This document shows positions 12,458 to 26,400 of a DNA stretch of 64,000 bases, in pieces. The translations under genes and the position numbers were made by a program. Below the pieces are notes generated by a model. The model was not told the origin of the DNA, ran no database searches, and saw nothing but the letters and a program-made list of their open reading frames with translations. How positions within the stretch are numbered: position 1 is the stretch's first letter; every line of letters starts with the position of its first letter. The DNA lies in NCBI GenBank assembly GCA_022605955.1, contig JAKCOZ010000005.1:372001-436000 (forward strand), read 5' to 3'. This DNA comes from Rallus limicola (taxonomy: Eukaryota > Chordata > Aves > Gruiformes > Rallidae).

Positions 12458-12885
12458 AATATGAGCCTATGAGGACAGGCTGAGAGAGTTGGGCTTGCTC
12501 AGCCTGGAGAAGAGAAGGCTCCAGGTGACCTTACTTCAGCCTTCCAGTAGATGAAGGTGCTACAGGAAATATGGAGAGGGACTGTTTACAAGGGCACAGA
12601 GTGACAAGACAAGGGGTGATGGGTTGAAACTAAAAGAGGGGAGATTTAGATTGGATATGAGGAAGAAATTCTTCCCTGTGAGGGTAGTGAGGCACCAGCA
12701 CAGGCTGCCCAGAGAAGCTGTGGCTGCCTCCTCCCTGGAAGTGTTCCAGACCAGGCTATATGGGGTTTTGGGCAACCTGAGCTAGTGAAAGGTGTCCTTG
12801 CCCATGGCAGGTGGTTGGAACTAGATAGTCTTTAAGGTCCCTTCTAACTCAAGCCATTTTGCAAGTCTATGTTTCTATGAAACTG
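12458..12885 (+). repeat. CR1 retroposon, 3' portion, sense (older copy)
   Basis: CR1 blocks in order: ‘ctatgaggacaggctgagag’ (near 12466), ‘cagcctggagaagagaagg’ (near 12500), ‘gacaaggggtgatgggttg’ (near 12608), ‘ttcttccctgtgagggt’ (near 12668), ‘aggctgcccagagaagctg’ (near 12702), and the 3' end ‘aaggtcccttctaactcaag’ near 12835 with a decayed terminal motif to about 12880. It is of a different and more diverged subfamily than the copies at 5.1 and 10.5 kb. The minus-strand frame at 12560-12775 is an artefact of it. Confidence 0.92.
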
Positions 12886-15800
12886 TGCTGTTTGCATTGC
12901 TAGTACTCAGCTAATCTATCATTTAATACTATAGCCTAAACTATACACCACCCCTTGCACAGGAAGAGAAGGAGCTCCCATTGGCACAAATACGGAGTAT
13001 GCAGTTATGCAAAAATCCCTTTATTAGCAAGTACCTTCCCTTTATTTTATAGCTTCAGACCCCTATTATTTGTATGGAGAGAGCAGTTGGGCATGTCAGT
13101 TCTCAGCCCAGAAAACGCCCACATTTGCTCAAAGTAGAGAGCAAGCAGTCTGGTGAGAACTTCCAGGATATGCTTTTAAAGTATGTAAATAACCTGCTAT
13201 GGGTCTTATAGTGTAAAAATAAACTGACAACAACAATTGCCAGATATTTGGCCTTTCACTGATACTTGTTTTAGTATTTCTAAAGTTTTGACAGAAGCAG
13301 ATTTAATGCTTTGGATGCTAATGTATGTTATACCTATAGTGCTCTTTCCTTAACTTGATACCAAAGGTTAGTTCCTATTGAGCTTCTTCAACAACCCCAG
13401 AAACAGATGCAGGAACATACCATTGGGTTCTGCTGACTCAGAGCAACAGGGATTTACTCTAATGCACTTCCTTTATGAAGGCTGACTCACCTTATGTAAC
13501 TCTGTTCCCAAGAAAAGCGGAGCACACTGTTTCACTCCTCTCCAGATCCTCATGCCCTGGGGAGGGAGGTGCTTCAAGACTTACAGTGGACAAATCTTGT
13601 TTGTTCTGTCCTGTACCAGGCTCTGGGCTCTCACCATCTGCATTTCTCTGGTTTGGTCATCTGCCACAACTTCTGAAGTGCCAGCTTTTATTAGTGCAGT
13701 TATTGTGACCAAAAATAGTGAAGTGACTAAGCCAGAGCCAGAAACTTGGACCACCTTGTCACAAACAGTCTTGAAACCCTGCCAGAGCCACCACAGCAGC
13801 ACTCAGAGCTTCTGTTTTCTTCCATTCTTACCTCTTCACATCTTGCACCTCTCGTTTTTCTTGCTTTCTTGCTGCAGCATAGACCCCTTGTTCTCATCTG
13901 TGTAGCAGAGTTTCAGAAACAGGGTAGGAGACTCAAAACATTTTTCAAGCACTACCCCTTCCTTGTGATGAAGTGAAGATGTTGAGAGGGAAATGACAAA
14001 TTATACACTAGTGTACGTTAGTCCTTTTTTAAGCACACCAAGGTAATTCACTAAGTGGTGAACACTTCCTCCTAATACCTTCTACCTGTTTTCTATATAC
14101 TGTAAATAATAGCAAAAGTCCTTTTTGAAATGCCTCCACCTCATCGATCAACTTTGCACATTGATAGCAAGCAGCCCAGCTGCGTATGTAGTTCACCTTT
14201 TAGAGAGTTCATGTTTCTGTTAGAAGGAAATAGAAGATTTCTATCTCTCTGAGCTATGGAAGATGCTCAGCTTTGTTGCCGACAAGTTTTCTTTGTAAGA
14301 AATAGCCTCTAGAAATAACTATCTGATTAATCTAAGTAGCATGTAACAAAAGACCAAACATCGAAACCTCCTAAATTGCAAAGCCTTGTTTCTTAGCATG
14401 GCATTGGAAACAAAAATGAACAAAAACCCCAAACCTTTTCTGAGTATATCTTCCTGGCACTGTCAGGTGTTTTAGCATCTATTCAAGTCTTTCTGCAGCC
14501 CAGCTTCAGACATGATGTGATATATTTATGCCGATAGTGAAAGTTATTTACAAAGAAATTCTTCATTCAGCATCAGCAATTTGCTTTTCTCCCCTGCAGA
14601 TTCCATGCTCACAGATTTCAACAGGGTTTTACTGAAGAACAGGAGGCCAAGTGAGTTGCTCAACTCTTACAAGGGGTCGGCGAGGTTAAAGCTCAGGACA
14701 TTGCTGTGCTTTGCACATCAGGGACACTTACATTTGCATTAAGCTAATGAGTTACAATTTTTTGAGCCACAGTAACAGCTGTACATTTATGGGTTTCACT
14801 AGGCACAATGCAAGTTGAATCTATGTGTCCAAAGGTAAAGGATGGGTTGGGATTTGAATGCATTGGATTTAATCAATAAACTCAATAGACCAGGTTTTTT
14901 CACACTTTTACTCTATATTTTGCAGAGTTACAGCAGAGGTAAATCTGCCCCAGTGAGAGCATCTAATTCAGAAAAAAAATATTCTGATGGCTGTTCAGCA
15001 ACACAGTGTAAAACCTGGGTGCTGATGGCAGAGTCTGGAAGTGTAAAGGAACAGTCTAATGGAAGTGACACGCTACTGCCATGTCTTAGACCATAAAGAT
15101 TGTACCAACACAGCTAAAAAAACCCCAATAAACAGCCAACTATACCCTGGAGTACCACTGCCACCTCCCACATAATCTGCAGAGATTTTCCAGTCAATCT
15201 CTTTGATACTCTTAGGAGTTGAGATTTTTTTAAATTTAGGCTGTTGGATGGGGGAAGTGTATGTCTTCTGTTTGATACAGAAAGATGGGATACCGGGTAT
15301 TACCTTTTCATTATAAATGTATATAGTTATTCAGATATAGCAACGTTTCAAGTGGGTATGTAGATCCTAAAATTGAGATTATATTAATTATTAATAAGTA
15401 AAAAACTAAAAAGGACTACAAATATGTTTGCCAAAAAAATGCCGAGGCATTTCCTAGTAGATTGTTAATGTTTAAATAGGTGATTGTTGTTTTTTCTATA
15501 CCTTTATTTGCAAGGTATAAGAGATTTTGTTAGTCAATAAAGCTTTGTCAAAGATTATTTTGCAATAAATGAATTTCCATATCCCCTGTTTATGTCTAAT
15601 GCTTCAGCTCTATTCAGTCCAGCATGGCAATGGCAGAGGATATTGCCAAGAGTCTATAATTAGTCAATTTTTTTACCAGCGCTAGAGCTTAGTTTGGTTT
15701 TCAAAGGTAATTACCAGCATATATTCAATTTGGAGTTCTGCTTAAAAATTTATGTTATACCATAGTCTTTTATTTTTCCAATGAAAGTATCTGTTTTAAT

Positions 15801-18800
15801 GAGTGTTTCGTATCTGCTGGGAAGCACAGGCTAATCAAATTGGAGGTTTTATGCAGACAGCCTAGGACTAAACAATACCAACAACAAATTGCATTGAATG
15901 ATACTCACCTCATTCAGAGGGCTAACATGAGACCTAGGCACAAGTCTTTCTATAAATGGAGGACAGAAATGGAACTGAAGTAGTCAACATGATGGCTTTA
16001 GTAAACTTCTCCACAGAGATTGATTTTATGCACGGGGAATCATATCAAACAAATGTCATGACATGGTATTGATGTAAATATGATTCTAAAGAGTATTAAA
16101 TGTGCCGAAACAGGCCCTAGACCTAATTCTGAAGCCTTGGCTGTAAAAACTAATCTGAGTAAGATTTTTTTTAAGTGTGGATTTCAGAATTATTCTTCAC
16201 AGAAATCATGCATGGCTGTGGCAGATGTGCCTCTCTTATGGGGATGTCCTAATTTCAAAGGCATCTCATAGATTCTCACATCAAGTTGTTGAGGGTGTTA
16301 AATTAAACCATTGGGTATTAAGGAGTACCAGCTACAATAAATACAGAGGAATCTAGGATTTTCTGTGCTGGAACAGATCAATGAGCCATTTAATTTGTTA
16401 TCCTTCCTCCAGTGGTGGCTGGTGCCAAGCACTATGGAGAAAACTGTCTTCAGAGCATGTGACACAGTTCTGCTATATCTTTCCTGGTAAATTTAAGGTT
16501 GCTAGATGATAGATCAGGCTTACTTAGAAAAAATGAAAACTGCTTCTTTACAAGTGACTACTTCACAAGCTTTTCAGTATAACCAAGTGTAATGAAAATA
16601 TAAGAGATTTGCAGTGGAATGTTGTGATATCAGAACTCCATACTGATATGGAATGCATTCCTAATACTGTCTCTGGTACATCATGATTTTAAATACCAGA
16701 GATCCGTAGATGAATATATCAGAACTATAATTTATCTGGTTGTTAATACTAAGCGGCATGATCCAGACCAGTGACTTCCATAGCTATAAGATAGGATCCT
16801 CTTTGAATAGACCAATACTCTTATTGGTTAAACATGTATCAGGTTTTAGGGTTATGACTTTGTTTGTCTTTGTGGTTTGGTTGCTGTTTTGTTTTTTTTT
16901 AATAAGCCTGAGCTTTTGCATAATGAGGCTAACATAACTTATTTTTATTTTATTATTCTTTCAGCTGCTTGTAGTGTGACTCAGCTTGCCTGAAACTAGT
17001 AAATACTCTGAGAGCCCCAAATCTGTTGAAACTATCAAATACTTTACTGGAAAATTCAAATTCATTTAAAACATTAACTTCCTCCTCATTTAATCTTTCA
17101 TTGCTAAGGGTTTACAACTGGTTTTATGACCTTGGGATGATTAATTTTAATGCACTGCTTCCTTTGGTCTTTGATCAACTTTCTCCTTTTCAATAATGAT
17201 TTAATTGTACTTTTCTAAAATCATCTGTCATCTCCCTATCTACATATTTCACTTAAAGTAGTAAAATCTTGTAAAGATACTACCTTTTTTGGCTTGGTTT
17301 ACTGGAATGTTCACCTGCAAATCGTTAATGGAAGACATAGTGCCTCTCAACACTTTTAATGTTGCCCCAGTTGATCATATGCTCTCTTTTTCATTAATGT
17401 GTCTGCAAGATCTGGGCATCTGTTATGACAGCACTTTCCCCTTTTGGGGAAATCCTAGTAAATACCTTCATTGTCATTAAACAGAGTAATTTCTCCCAAT
17501 TTACCATGGCTTGACGTGAGGCACACACCTTGGACAAAAGTCTTAATGAAAGGTAAGAAGCAAATTAGCAATGGGGGTAAAATTTAGAGACAGTAATATT
17601 TTCTGCTTTCTCAGTTGCATGCTTCTGCTTTTCTAGATTGGACAAAGATGAAAGAGTAGAAAAATACCAGTACCTTTGCCCATTAAAATAAGGTGGTTCC
17701 TTTAGGAGATGTCAGGTGACAACCTAGTGAGCGCATTCAGAGTCAACCACTATGCAAGAGTCAGCTCAAACTGTAATCCAAATCTACACAGTCTCTGTTA
17801 TGTCAGCGTGGTTTGCTCTTAGACCTCTGCAAGGTGAAGTTTACCCACTCAGTGGACTAAGGTGCTTGGACCATCATTTAGAGGAAGAAGTGTCAAAGCT
17901 CCTTCCCTTTGCTTTCCTATGGATGAGTTGCACAAGCAGATCTTAATATTGTCATTTGAATGAGAATGTACAATAAGATTCTTTCTTCAAGTGAGTGAAG
18001 TGTGAGCAACTTAGTTTGAGTCCTGAGGAGCCAGATAATGGTCAAGGACTACATGCAATGACAAGCGCTTGTGCAAATGCAACCAGCTAAAGTTAACTGG
18101 GTTCAGGAGTCCTTAGTTCTCCTTTAGGGTGTGTTCAGTGTCTAGTGATAATAAAACTTGGCTTTTCAAATTTATTTTTAACTGCCAGCAAAAATGAAGA
18201 GAGAGTCATCATACCTAGGTACCTACCAAAGGCTTACCATGACACAAATCATGATAATGATCTAAGCTTGCTGTTTTTCTCCCAATAATCTTTATTAAAA
18301 TTAATATTTACTCTTTACATGACACAAAGTCCATGCTTTTTAACAGAAGGGAATTATATTTCGTGGTACCTAGATACTGTGACGATAGGCACGCTAGGGA
18401 GGCCGGCCTTGTTCTGTCTGATCCCTAGTCACAGCAGTAGTCATAGAAACACAGCACTGAAAGGCATGTGGAGTCCATTCTCCTACTCTCACAGGCAATC
18501 TCAGTATTCAGTCCCATTCATCAAACCCCATTTTAAAAGTAGTTTCATTTAATGAACTCAATTAGGAGCAGAGATGGATGGACAGATTACATAGGTAACT
18601 GCATATTAACCTTTTATGGTTTTAGTCTCTTCAATACAAGGATTCTTTTATTTTCTTTTCCTTTTTTTTTTTTTTTTTTTTAAACCTAGGATCTCTAGTG
18701 TGCCTCTGCTTCCTCCATGGGTTCTGTTCCTTTATATAGAAAGAACAGACTGGTAATAAAACCCAGAAATCTGTTGGGTATCTGGTAGCGTGAATGAGTG

Positions 18801-20880
18801 CCTTAGAGAAAAGCAATCCCTGTGACATCTTTGCAGCCTAAGAAAAAGATTATTTTGTCATCAGGTGATTTTTCTCTGTTGTTTTAGTAACAGCAACCAT
18901 CAATCACGTTCCAGGAGTATAACAGACATTAAGAAAATTGTTTCCTTTTATACCTGTAATTGCGCTTCATTAATGAACAATGAACAGCCTTTTCCACTTT
19001 CTCTATAATCTGTATGAGTTTCAGTGACACAGAAAATTACATGGGAAAAAGTGTTGGCTTCACTTAAAGAGGATTTGGGATTACTATTTACAGTTTATCA
19101 TGGCTGATGTAAAGCAAGCTCTTCACCTTTCTGATGCTAAATCAGACTCCCAGCAAGGGATTTCAGGATCTTGATATTTAATCCTAGGACCAAGGAAGAG
19201 CACATTATTCCAACTGCCTCAGAGCTTGACCTGGCATTTGCCCTCTTTAACAGTTTTTAGACAGCTAGATTACAGATTTCTTCATGCCTGCCATGCTTTT
19301 TGTAGAGTGCTTTTGAAGGGCTGCCTAATTTATCTCTTTTGGGTATTCTGGCTGGTTTAGAGTTTCTTCAGCACCTTGACAGCAGTCTTGGGAAGATTTT
19401 CACACCTATGGTTTCAGGATGCAGGATTCGGTCCCACAGAAAGAGACAGAAATGTGACATTGAAATGGCAGCATTAACATTATTGATTTTAGTCAGGAGG
19501 CTTTATTTAGCTATTTGTCAGAAACCAAGTGCCCATGGTAACATTTTCATCACTGAATGCCTAAGTTAGGAAGATTTTAAATTCGAAATGAGTAATTTTC
19601 CTTTCAACATCCATTCATTTGCAGTTACAGAGGGCACTGGCTATTTCTGTAAGTCTCTGCACAGAAGTAGACATCTGATTTTAGAGTGGTAGACGATACA
19701 GTTTAGGGGAGATAAAACTGCTCAACACTCCAGAAAATCAGTTTTGAGATGATGCTGAAACAGTTCTTAGCCAAGCGGTCTGCTAAGAAGGAGTTCCATA
19801 AAACAAACATGGTTTTGGAGTACTTCATCTAACAGTTAGTTGAAGGGGGGAAAAAGTTTAACTAAATAACTCTCATAATATGGAATGTCCAACTATGAGG
19901 ACATGTTTTTTAATAACTCTTCTCCTAACTTTACCTAAGTAGTATTTTGTTTTCTCTTGTTTAGCATTTCATTTTCCTTTAGGCCATTACAGTTACAGTA
20001 CATGGTATATATTCCTCTGGTTCTTGGGCTACTTTGAAAATCTGAGCTGCCTTATAATTACCCATTCTGAGCTTAAAAATTATTTTCTCATTGCCTTTGA
20101 GACCAATTTTTTGGACACAGTGGCACTTCCTTGAAAACTCTGTACGTTCTTTAGAAAAATAGTCCGAAGCTGCTTTACTACAATAATCACAAAGCAAATA
20201 TTTCTAGGCAGTTCACTAATTTGCAGTCTGTCAGGGAATAGTTGCCTAGAACTGTTTCCTGCTGCCTGTATGCTGACCACTCTAAAATGCCTTTTGTGGT
20301 CTCAGCCTATCTCATGAAGGAAAATATCTAAATCATAAAAATAATCCCAAGAGAAATAAAGGAAAAGTGTATTATCTGACAACTTTTCTGACTCAGGCTG
20401 AAGACCAGGCACACTACAGACAGGTTTCATTTTCTCTGAAGTGCAGTCAGCAGAGTGAGCTCATGGCCCATTAAATGGGAAATTTTCAGACTATTCATGT
20501 ATCCATGCTGTATTTCTTTGGAGTGTATCTGGACAATTTAATTCTCCAGATTTGCTGCACCACGCTTTCCATATAAACTGTCAGAGGAGGAAGGAAGACA
20601 GGAATAAAATATGGACATCGATACAGCCAAAGATGTGATTTCTAATGCAAAATGAGTGCACATGATGCTCAGATGTCCCAGACTACTTGTTGTCTTCTCC
20701 CTGCCTTCAGCCTCAGCTTCTAGTCCTTCCCTTCTATGTCTTAAGCAAAAGGATGACTGCTTCCTGGATTTTTAAAGATCTGCTTAGAGTCCTGTTTCAA
20801 AACTTTGGAGAAGATCATTATCCTCCTAGGAAATAACACTAGGAAAGAACTTGACTGCAAAGAGGTCCAAGTATTTCTTC
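12886..20880. other. Unique non-coding stretch (8 kb)
   Basis: No gene, RNA or interspersed repeat recognised. The longest open frames (about 13475-13908 plus, overlapping in two frames; 14842-15096 plus) show no domain or signal. A poly-T run of 20 is at 18662-18681. The sequence is AT-rich throughout. Confidence 0.5.
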
Positions 20881-21470
20881 TGCCCTGGTTTCAGCTGAAA
20901 TTAGTTCATGTCCTTCATACTAACTAGTATGAGGCGGTATTTTGGGTTTCTGCTGAAAACAGTGCTGATAATACAGATGCGGTGTTGTTGTTATTGTTGA
21001 GCAGTGCTTACATAGAGCCATGGCCTTTTCTGCTTCTCACACACCCCACCAGCAGGTAGGCTGGGAGCGCACAAGAATTAGAAAGGGACACAGCTGGGAC
21101 AGCTGGCCCAAACTAACCAAAGCGATATTCCATACCAGGTGGTATCATGCTCAGCCCATAAGGAGCTTGGGGAAGAGAAAAGAGGGGAAGGATGTATGCA
21201 GTGTTGGTGTTTGTCTTCCCAAGTAACCGTTACACATAGTGGAGCCCTGCTTTCCTAGACATGGATAAACACCTGCCTGGCCAAGGGTAGCTGTGAATGA
21301 ATTCCTTGTCCTTTTTAGCTTGCATGCATGGCTTGTGCTTTGTTTAATAAACTGTCTTTATCTCAACCCTCAAGTTTTCTCATATTTACCCTTGCAATGC
21401 TCTCCCCCATCCCACCAAAGGGGAGCTAGTAGCTGTGTGGTGCTTAGCTGCTGGGTAGGGTTAAACCATA
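20881..21470 (+). repeat. Solo LTR with target duplication TCTTC
   Basis: Starts TGCCCTGGTTTCAGCTGAAA and ends ‘gggtagggttaaaccata’. It is flanked by the same five bases TCTTC at 20876-20880 and 21471-21475, a clean retroviral target-site duplication. A consensus AATAAA polyadenylation signal is at 21346-21351, followed by ‘ctttatctcaaccc’, which matches the post-signal text of the 33 kb LTR (‘ccttatcccaaccc’). Length 590 bp, almost the same as the intact provirus LTR, but the sequence differs. No internal retroviral sequence remains, so it is a recombined solo LTR. Frames at 21020-21226 and 21293-21592 lie in it and are not genes. Confidence 0.9.
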
Positions 21471-21649
21471 TCTTCACAGACTTGTTTTGTTTACAGCATG
21501 TTAGTTATGTGACTTCCCATTTATATGAGTACACAAGAGAAAAGGAAGAAGTTGTTAAATACTACTGCATAAGGCCCCAAATCAGAAAATAATTATCTAT
21601 CAAAATCTTTAGCACACTTTCCCTTGGTACTGGTTTGTGTCACAGAGTT

Positions 21650-21766
21650 GACATGTTCATGTGTGACTCAATCTAGGTGATCCTGCTCTGGCATGGGGAG
21701 AGGGAAGTTGGACTAGATGATCTTTTGAGGTCCCTTCCAACTCCTAAAATTCTGCGATTCTCTGAA
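21650..21766 (+). repeat. CR1 3' end fragment
   Basis: About 115 bp of CR1 3' end: ‘tgtgtgactcaatctaggtg’, ‘gactagatgatcttttgagg’, ‘tcccttccaactcctaaaat’ and the terminal ‘attctgcgattctctga’. It is heavily 5'-truncated and similar to the tail of the 10.45 kb copy. Confidence 0.9.
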
Positions 21767-23279
21767 TTTCCTGATGTAGTCTAGACCAGGCTCTAGAGCA
21801 AGGCTTGAATGTACTGAAACCTCCTTAATGTTTAGTCTGGAAGCAGGGGATGCACTAGTGTTTCTGGGATCCATTTGAATAAGGTATACCAAATTTAATC
21901 CATTGTTAAAGCACATATTCATACCTCTATTTCAAAGCATTTTCCAAACTAATGTGTTTATTCTCACTGGAATCAAAGTAAATATTCTGTGTATTAAGCA
22001 GAGGAGAACATTCAGACCTGGAATTCCCTAATGCTAAAAATCAGGAAATCCTACGTGCTTCCATTCTTTTTGTAAATTTCTTTCATTTATTTCTTTCTGT
22101 TCGATCATTTGATTTCAAATTATAATACATCTCTCTCTGAGAAGACCTAATCAAAACCCATCAGGCTGTCAGTGCATGTGTAGACACAGGTAACATGCAA
22201 CAATTCTCTCTTGCACACTTCTCTATGCATATTCCATATAATGTGATTCTGCCAGTGGAAACACTGGTTTTTTGATATCAGTAGTAAATCTTTTCATTCC
22301 TGTGTTTGGCTTCTATTCACCAATACAATAAGTGTTTACAGATTCCTCAGTAGGGTAGATGAATAGCATATGTGTCTCACTAAGCCATTTCTACTATGCC
22401 ACTGTGACTACAAACCTCAGAAATGAAGGCACAATGCACAGCATGAAAATCTCCTCCAGCTTCTGTTTGCTTACACTCACTCCTCATAACAGCCCACAGA
22501 TTTTTGTCGCTTCTTAGGCCACCATCTTAATGCTACTGAAGTGAATTTGTTAACATTAACATAACTGTCTTGCTTGTGGGATAAAGCCACGAGCTACTGT
22601 TAACCCAAGAGGTATTTTCCAAGCAAGGAGAAATTACAGCAATTGTTCATCATTAATTTTTTTAATAGATGTGTGCTTATTTGTGCTACCTTGTAAACAA
22701 GGCACTGCATTATACAGTAGGCATACTGCCAAACTTGGGATGCTGTTCAATGTCCTCATTCCATATAATCACAACATTTTCCAAGAAGCCATGACAAATA
22801 ACCTTGAGGCAAGGCTCTTTGTGAATTTTGAAGAACCAAGAAGCCGAGCTTTGAAACCAGTCCTGAATATTATAAATCTTCACCTATGTCAGAATCTGAG
22901 CAAATGTAAAGTGAATTATTGAGGCAACTAGCTTGACAAGATTCTAAAAGAGGATTACACACATATGAATACTGTAAAAAAAGCTTCTGCAGTTACAGTA
23001 GGTAAGTTAAAATTACATGGGCAATCAGCCCACACACTTGAAGGCATAAGCTGATCACCAGCTTGAGTCGGGAAGAAATGTGCTGTCATGGGAATTATTT
23101 TTATCTACAATGCAATTACGTGCATTATAAAACACTTAAGTTCCTAATGAATCAATAATTGACCTCTATTGGGAGATGGCAAACTAGCATAGGCTAATTG
23201 ATCTGGTTTTGATATGGAAATTTCAAAGTACATAAACTTGAAGAGTAACCAACCAGCTTTTAATGGAAACTTTCAGACA
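21767..23279. other. Unique non-coding stretch
   Basis: No gene or repeat recognised; AT-rich. The open frame at 22671-22922 has no recognisable domain. Confidence 0.5.
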
Positions 23280-23400
23280 AGAATCTGAAAGCACTTTATA
23301 AGGAACTTTCTAAGTTTCAGTATTCTCATTTTACAGATTAGGAAATGAGACCAAGAAGAGACAAGTTACAATTCAAGCACGTTCAAAGCCAAGTGTCTCC
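23280..23400 (+). repeat. Possible MIR-like ancient SINE core
   Basis: The segment reads like the MIR core: ‘gaaagcactttataagga’ then ‘tctcattttacagattagga’ then ‘aatgagaccaagaagagaca agtta’. This order matches the amniote MIR consensus as I know it. The copy is very diverged and the ends are guesses. Confidence 0.4.
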
Positions 23401-26400
23401 TGCAACTTTCTGAATTATACACTAGTGCTCATCACCTTGGGTGGGAACCTGTTGCTTGATCGGTTTTGTTTTGTCTTCACAAAATTTTCTTAATGCAAGT
23501 TCTTCATTAATCTGTTTAATTGGAAGCACTCTGAGCCAATTTCTCAGAATTCTCTTCATGTAAATTATTTGGAGTTGTATTTGAGTGGATTAGTCACCTA
23601 CCAAGAACTAGTTAGCAGTTGCTGCATGGGAAGATAGACTGTCATCACTGTAACAAATAACTTTATCATTCTTGCAATGCAGATTATCCTCCCTGAGGCA
23701 GACAAAGTGTTCCAGATAAAAGTTACTCTGTTTCAGAGCAATCATTCCACTGTCTTCAAATATGTGCAAGGGAATAGTGCTTAGGACTGAGTGCTGAGGT
23801 AAGAGGTTTCTCTTTCTCACGTAAGGTGTGGGAGAGGTGGGACCTGGTGGGCAGGAGGTTTGAGCCTTCTGATCATGTGTCCTGTGGTAAGCTGTGCATA
23901 GGCACTGTTAAGTCTCATGCACAGAGGCTGTTTTTCCTGTTCCTCATCCCTCAGGAATCCTCTTTTCTAACACTCTTCCTATTGAAAAATGCTTGCCCTG
24001 TACGAAGAGGTTTGAAAGAATTTATGATGCACAAACACTGCCTGGCAAAACAAACATTAATTTTCTTTCATTGTATATGTAATGAAAGGGAAGAGATTTT
24101 TTTTTTCCCCTTTTAATATTACAAAAAGAAGATGATGCGATATGGAGGAAAAATTAACAAGGGGTGAGAATAAGAGCTATGGAATAAATGCAGAGAAAGA
24201 GGCAGATCACTGGATTGATCAGAACACCTGAACATTATGGGGTCAAAATCCAATCAAAACTCCAGAAATGGCTTAGATTATCCAGAGATCTTTGTTTTGG
24301 TGGTGTATGTGAGCTAGAGTTTCTGACAAGTTCCTCTCTCCAGCTTTTCCATAACTGCAGTTGTAGTTATGATAGGAGGAAATATCATAAAGTGGCTGGA
24401 CTCAAACTTGCTGTTTTCTCCACAATGCGGCCCCAGAAATAATTATTTATAGTTTTTCTTTCCAGTTATATCTGTCTTCCTCCCATCATTGTGCATTTGT
24501 CATGGATTTTGCTGGGGACACATACTGTCATGTCCTGCTCCTGTTTAAATGAACATTAAAAATTCTGTTGTCGTCTATATTGTGGGGTTACGGTACATAG
24601 AATGGTTAAAATCATCCTCCGCAGCCAGAAAAGAATACCAAAACCATTGATTTCCAAGTGCTTAAGTCATTGTGAAAGTAATAGGTTATACTTTCAATGG
24701 CAAATTCTTGGGCTTTTTCTGGTGTTATGTCTGTTAAGAATCCAAGGGAAGAAAAAAAAAGTCAGTGTCATGCACGTGATCTGGTCTCTACAAGAAATTT
24801 GCTAACTGGCAGCATAACTTCAATTATAAGACCTGTTCTCTAAGGATACCATCATGCCATGAGGAAAGTCATGCACAAAGTACCTCCTGTGACAGGAGTT
24901 AAGAACGTTGGCTGGTCTTACGGGCAAGTACTACAGAGCCTAGCTCGTGCATAGTGGTGCTGCAATGTAGGTAACCTCCTTTGTATTTTGAACATGCTCA
25001 TGTTCTTATTTGACCTTGCTCTTGTTACCGTCCTAACTGCTTCATGTATCCTCTGACCCCAAAGTCACTGAAGTGACACTTTGTCATAAGATTAAATATC
25101 TTTCTTTTCAGTTGTCTGAAGGAAAAAACAATGAGACTGTTATATTTACTGAAACATGGATGTCAAATCAAATCAATCGTTTTGCCCAATGATCAGTAAA
25201 TCTTCATTTAGTCTTTAAGCATTGAGGGAGACAGGAGAGGGAAAAAGATCAAACCAGGCCAAATTGAATGAAGCCACATCAATATTAAAGTTCTGTGCAA
25301 CTTGATGAAAAGAGACACTTGATTTTATGGGATTTGTAAGCCATTGTATGTGCTGTGTGATATATAGCATAAGAATGAAAGATGACCATTTAGAAAAAAA
25401 ATAAAATCAAACAACTGGGTGAAAGTCCATCCAAGTATGCAATGAGAAATGATTTGCAATGTAAGTCAGGCTACTCAATGGTCTTGTGGACCAAAACTAA
25501 TTCATTTCTAATTTTACAATTAGTACCATCTTTTTAATAACAAAAAAAGACTTTGCTCTTGCAATAGCACCATTTGCACAGTGTTTCAGGACTGGTATAT
25601 TTCTTTGAAAAGTCATTTTCTAGAGACCCCCTTTTCATTTGATTCTACTATTTATATTTGTTATCCCTTTGGCAATATGCTCTTTGGGTTTACCACCACT
25701 GATCACAACGATGACTATCCCAAGCACAGACTAATTAAACCATCGGTCAGTTGTCATTTCTGTGTGGTGAGAAGGAAGCAAAAAATTTTCAGCTGTAACA
25801 TAGCAGCACGTATGAGGAAAATGATTGCAGAGAATTAAATGTCTCTCAAATATAGATCTCAGCAGACTTTTCTTGCTGCTGTTTTCATATTCCGCCAGTG
25901 TCAAGGCGACACTATTAAGTACTCCTGACTATATTTTCCCTTTCTTTTTCAGGTTTTGGAAAACCTGAAACTGAAGGGGAGGGAAGGATATCAGCTTCTG
26001 TCAAAATGTCTGTACTTTAAATAAATACTCACCAGACTGAGATGAAACCAAGTTACATAAAACCATTATAAATAATATATTTTCCCTGAAACCTTTTAAT
26101 GCGATTAAGGGTATAAACCAGATAAATCATGCAGATGTTATTCAATAACCAGTTTTTATCTGTCAGAAAATATGGAAATCAAAGAGTTCTGCTTTAAAGT
26201 ATTCTTGCATCATAGTTAATCAGCATTTTTAACTTGCAGATCACAAGCTGGTATATATGAATTGACTGCTGTGCAAAGACATCACTAAAAATTCTCTTTG
26301 AATTCTAAAGCAACTTGTCAACATGCATGTTCTAGCAGTAAGTGCACTCAGTCACTTCAGTGCTTTCTCTGATGTTGCCCATTTCCTGTCAAGCACAAGG

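Noticed and set aside
13475..13976. Cluster of overlapping plus-strand frames up to 117 residues
   Set aside because: Several frames are open at once, with no domain, splice-site pattern or conserved motif; likely chance in a less AT-rich patch.
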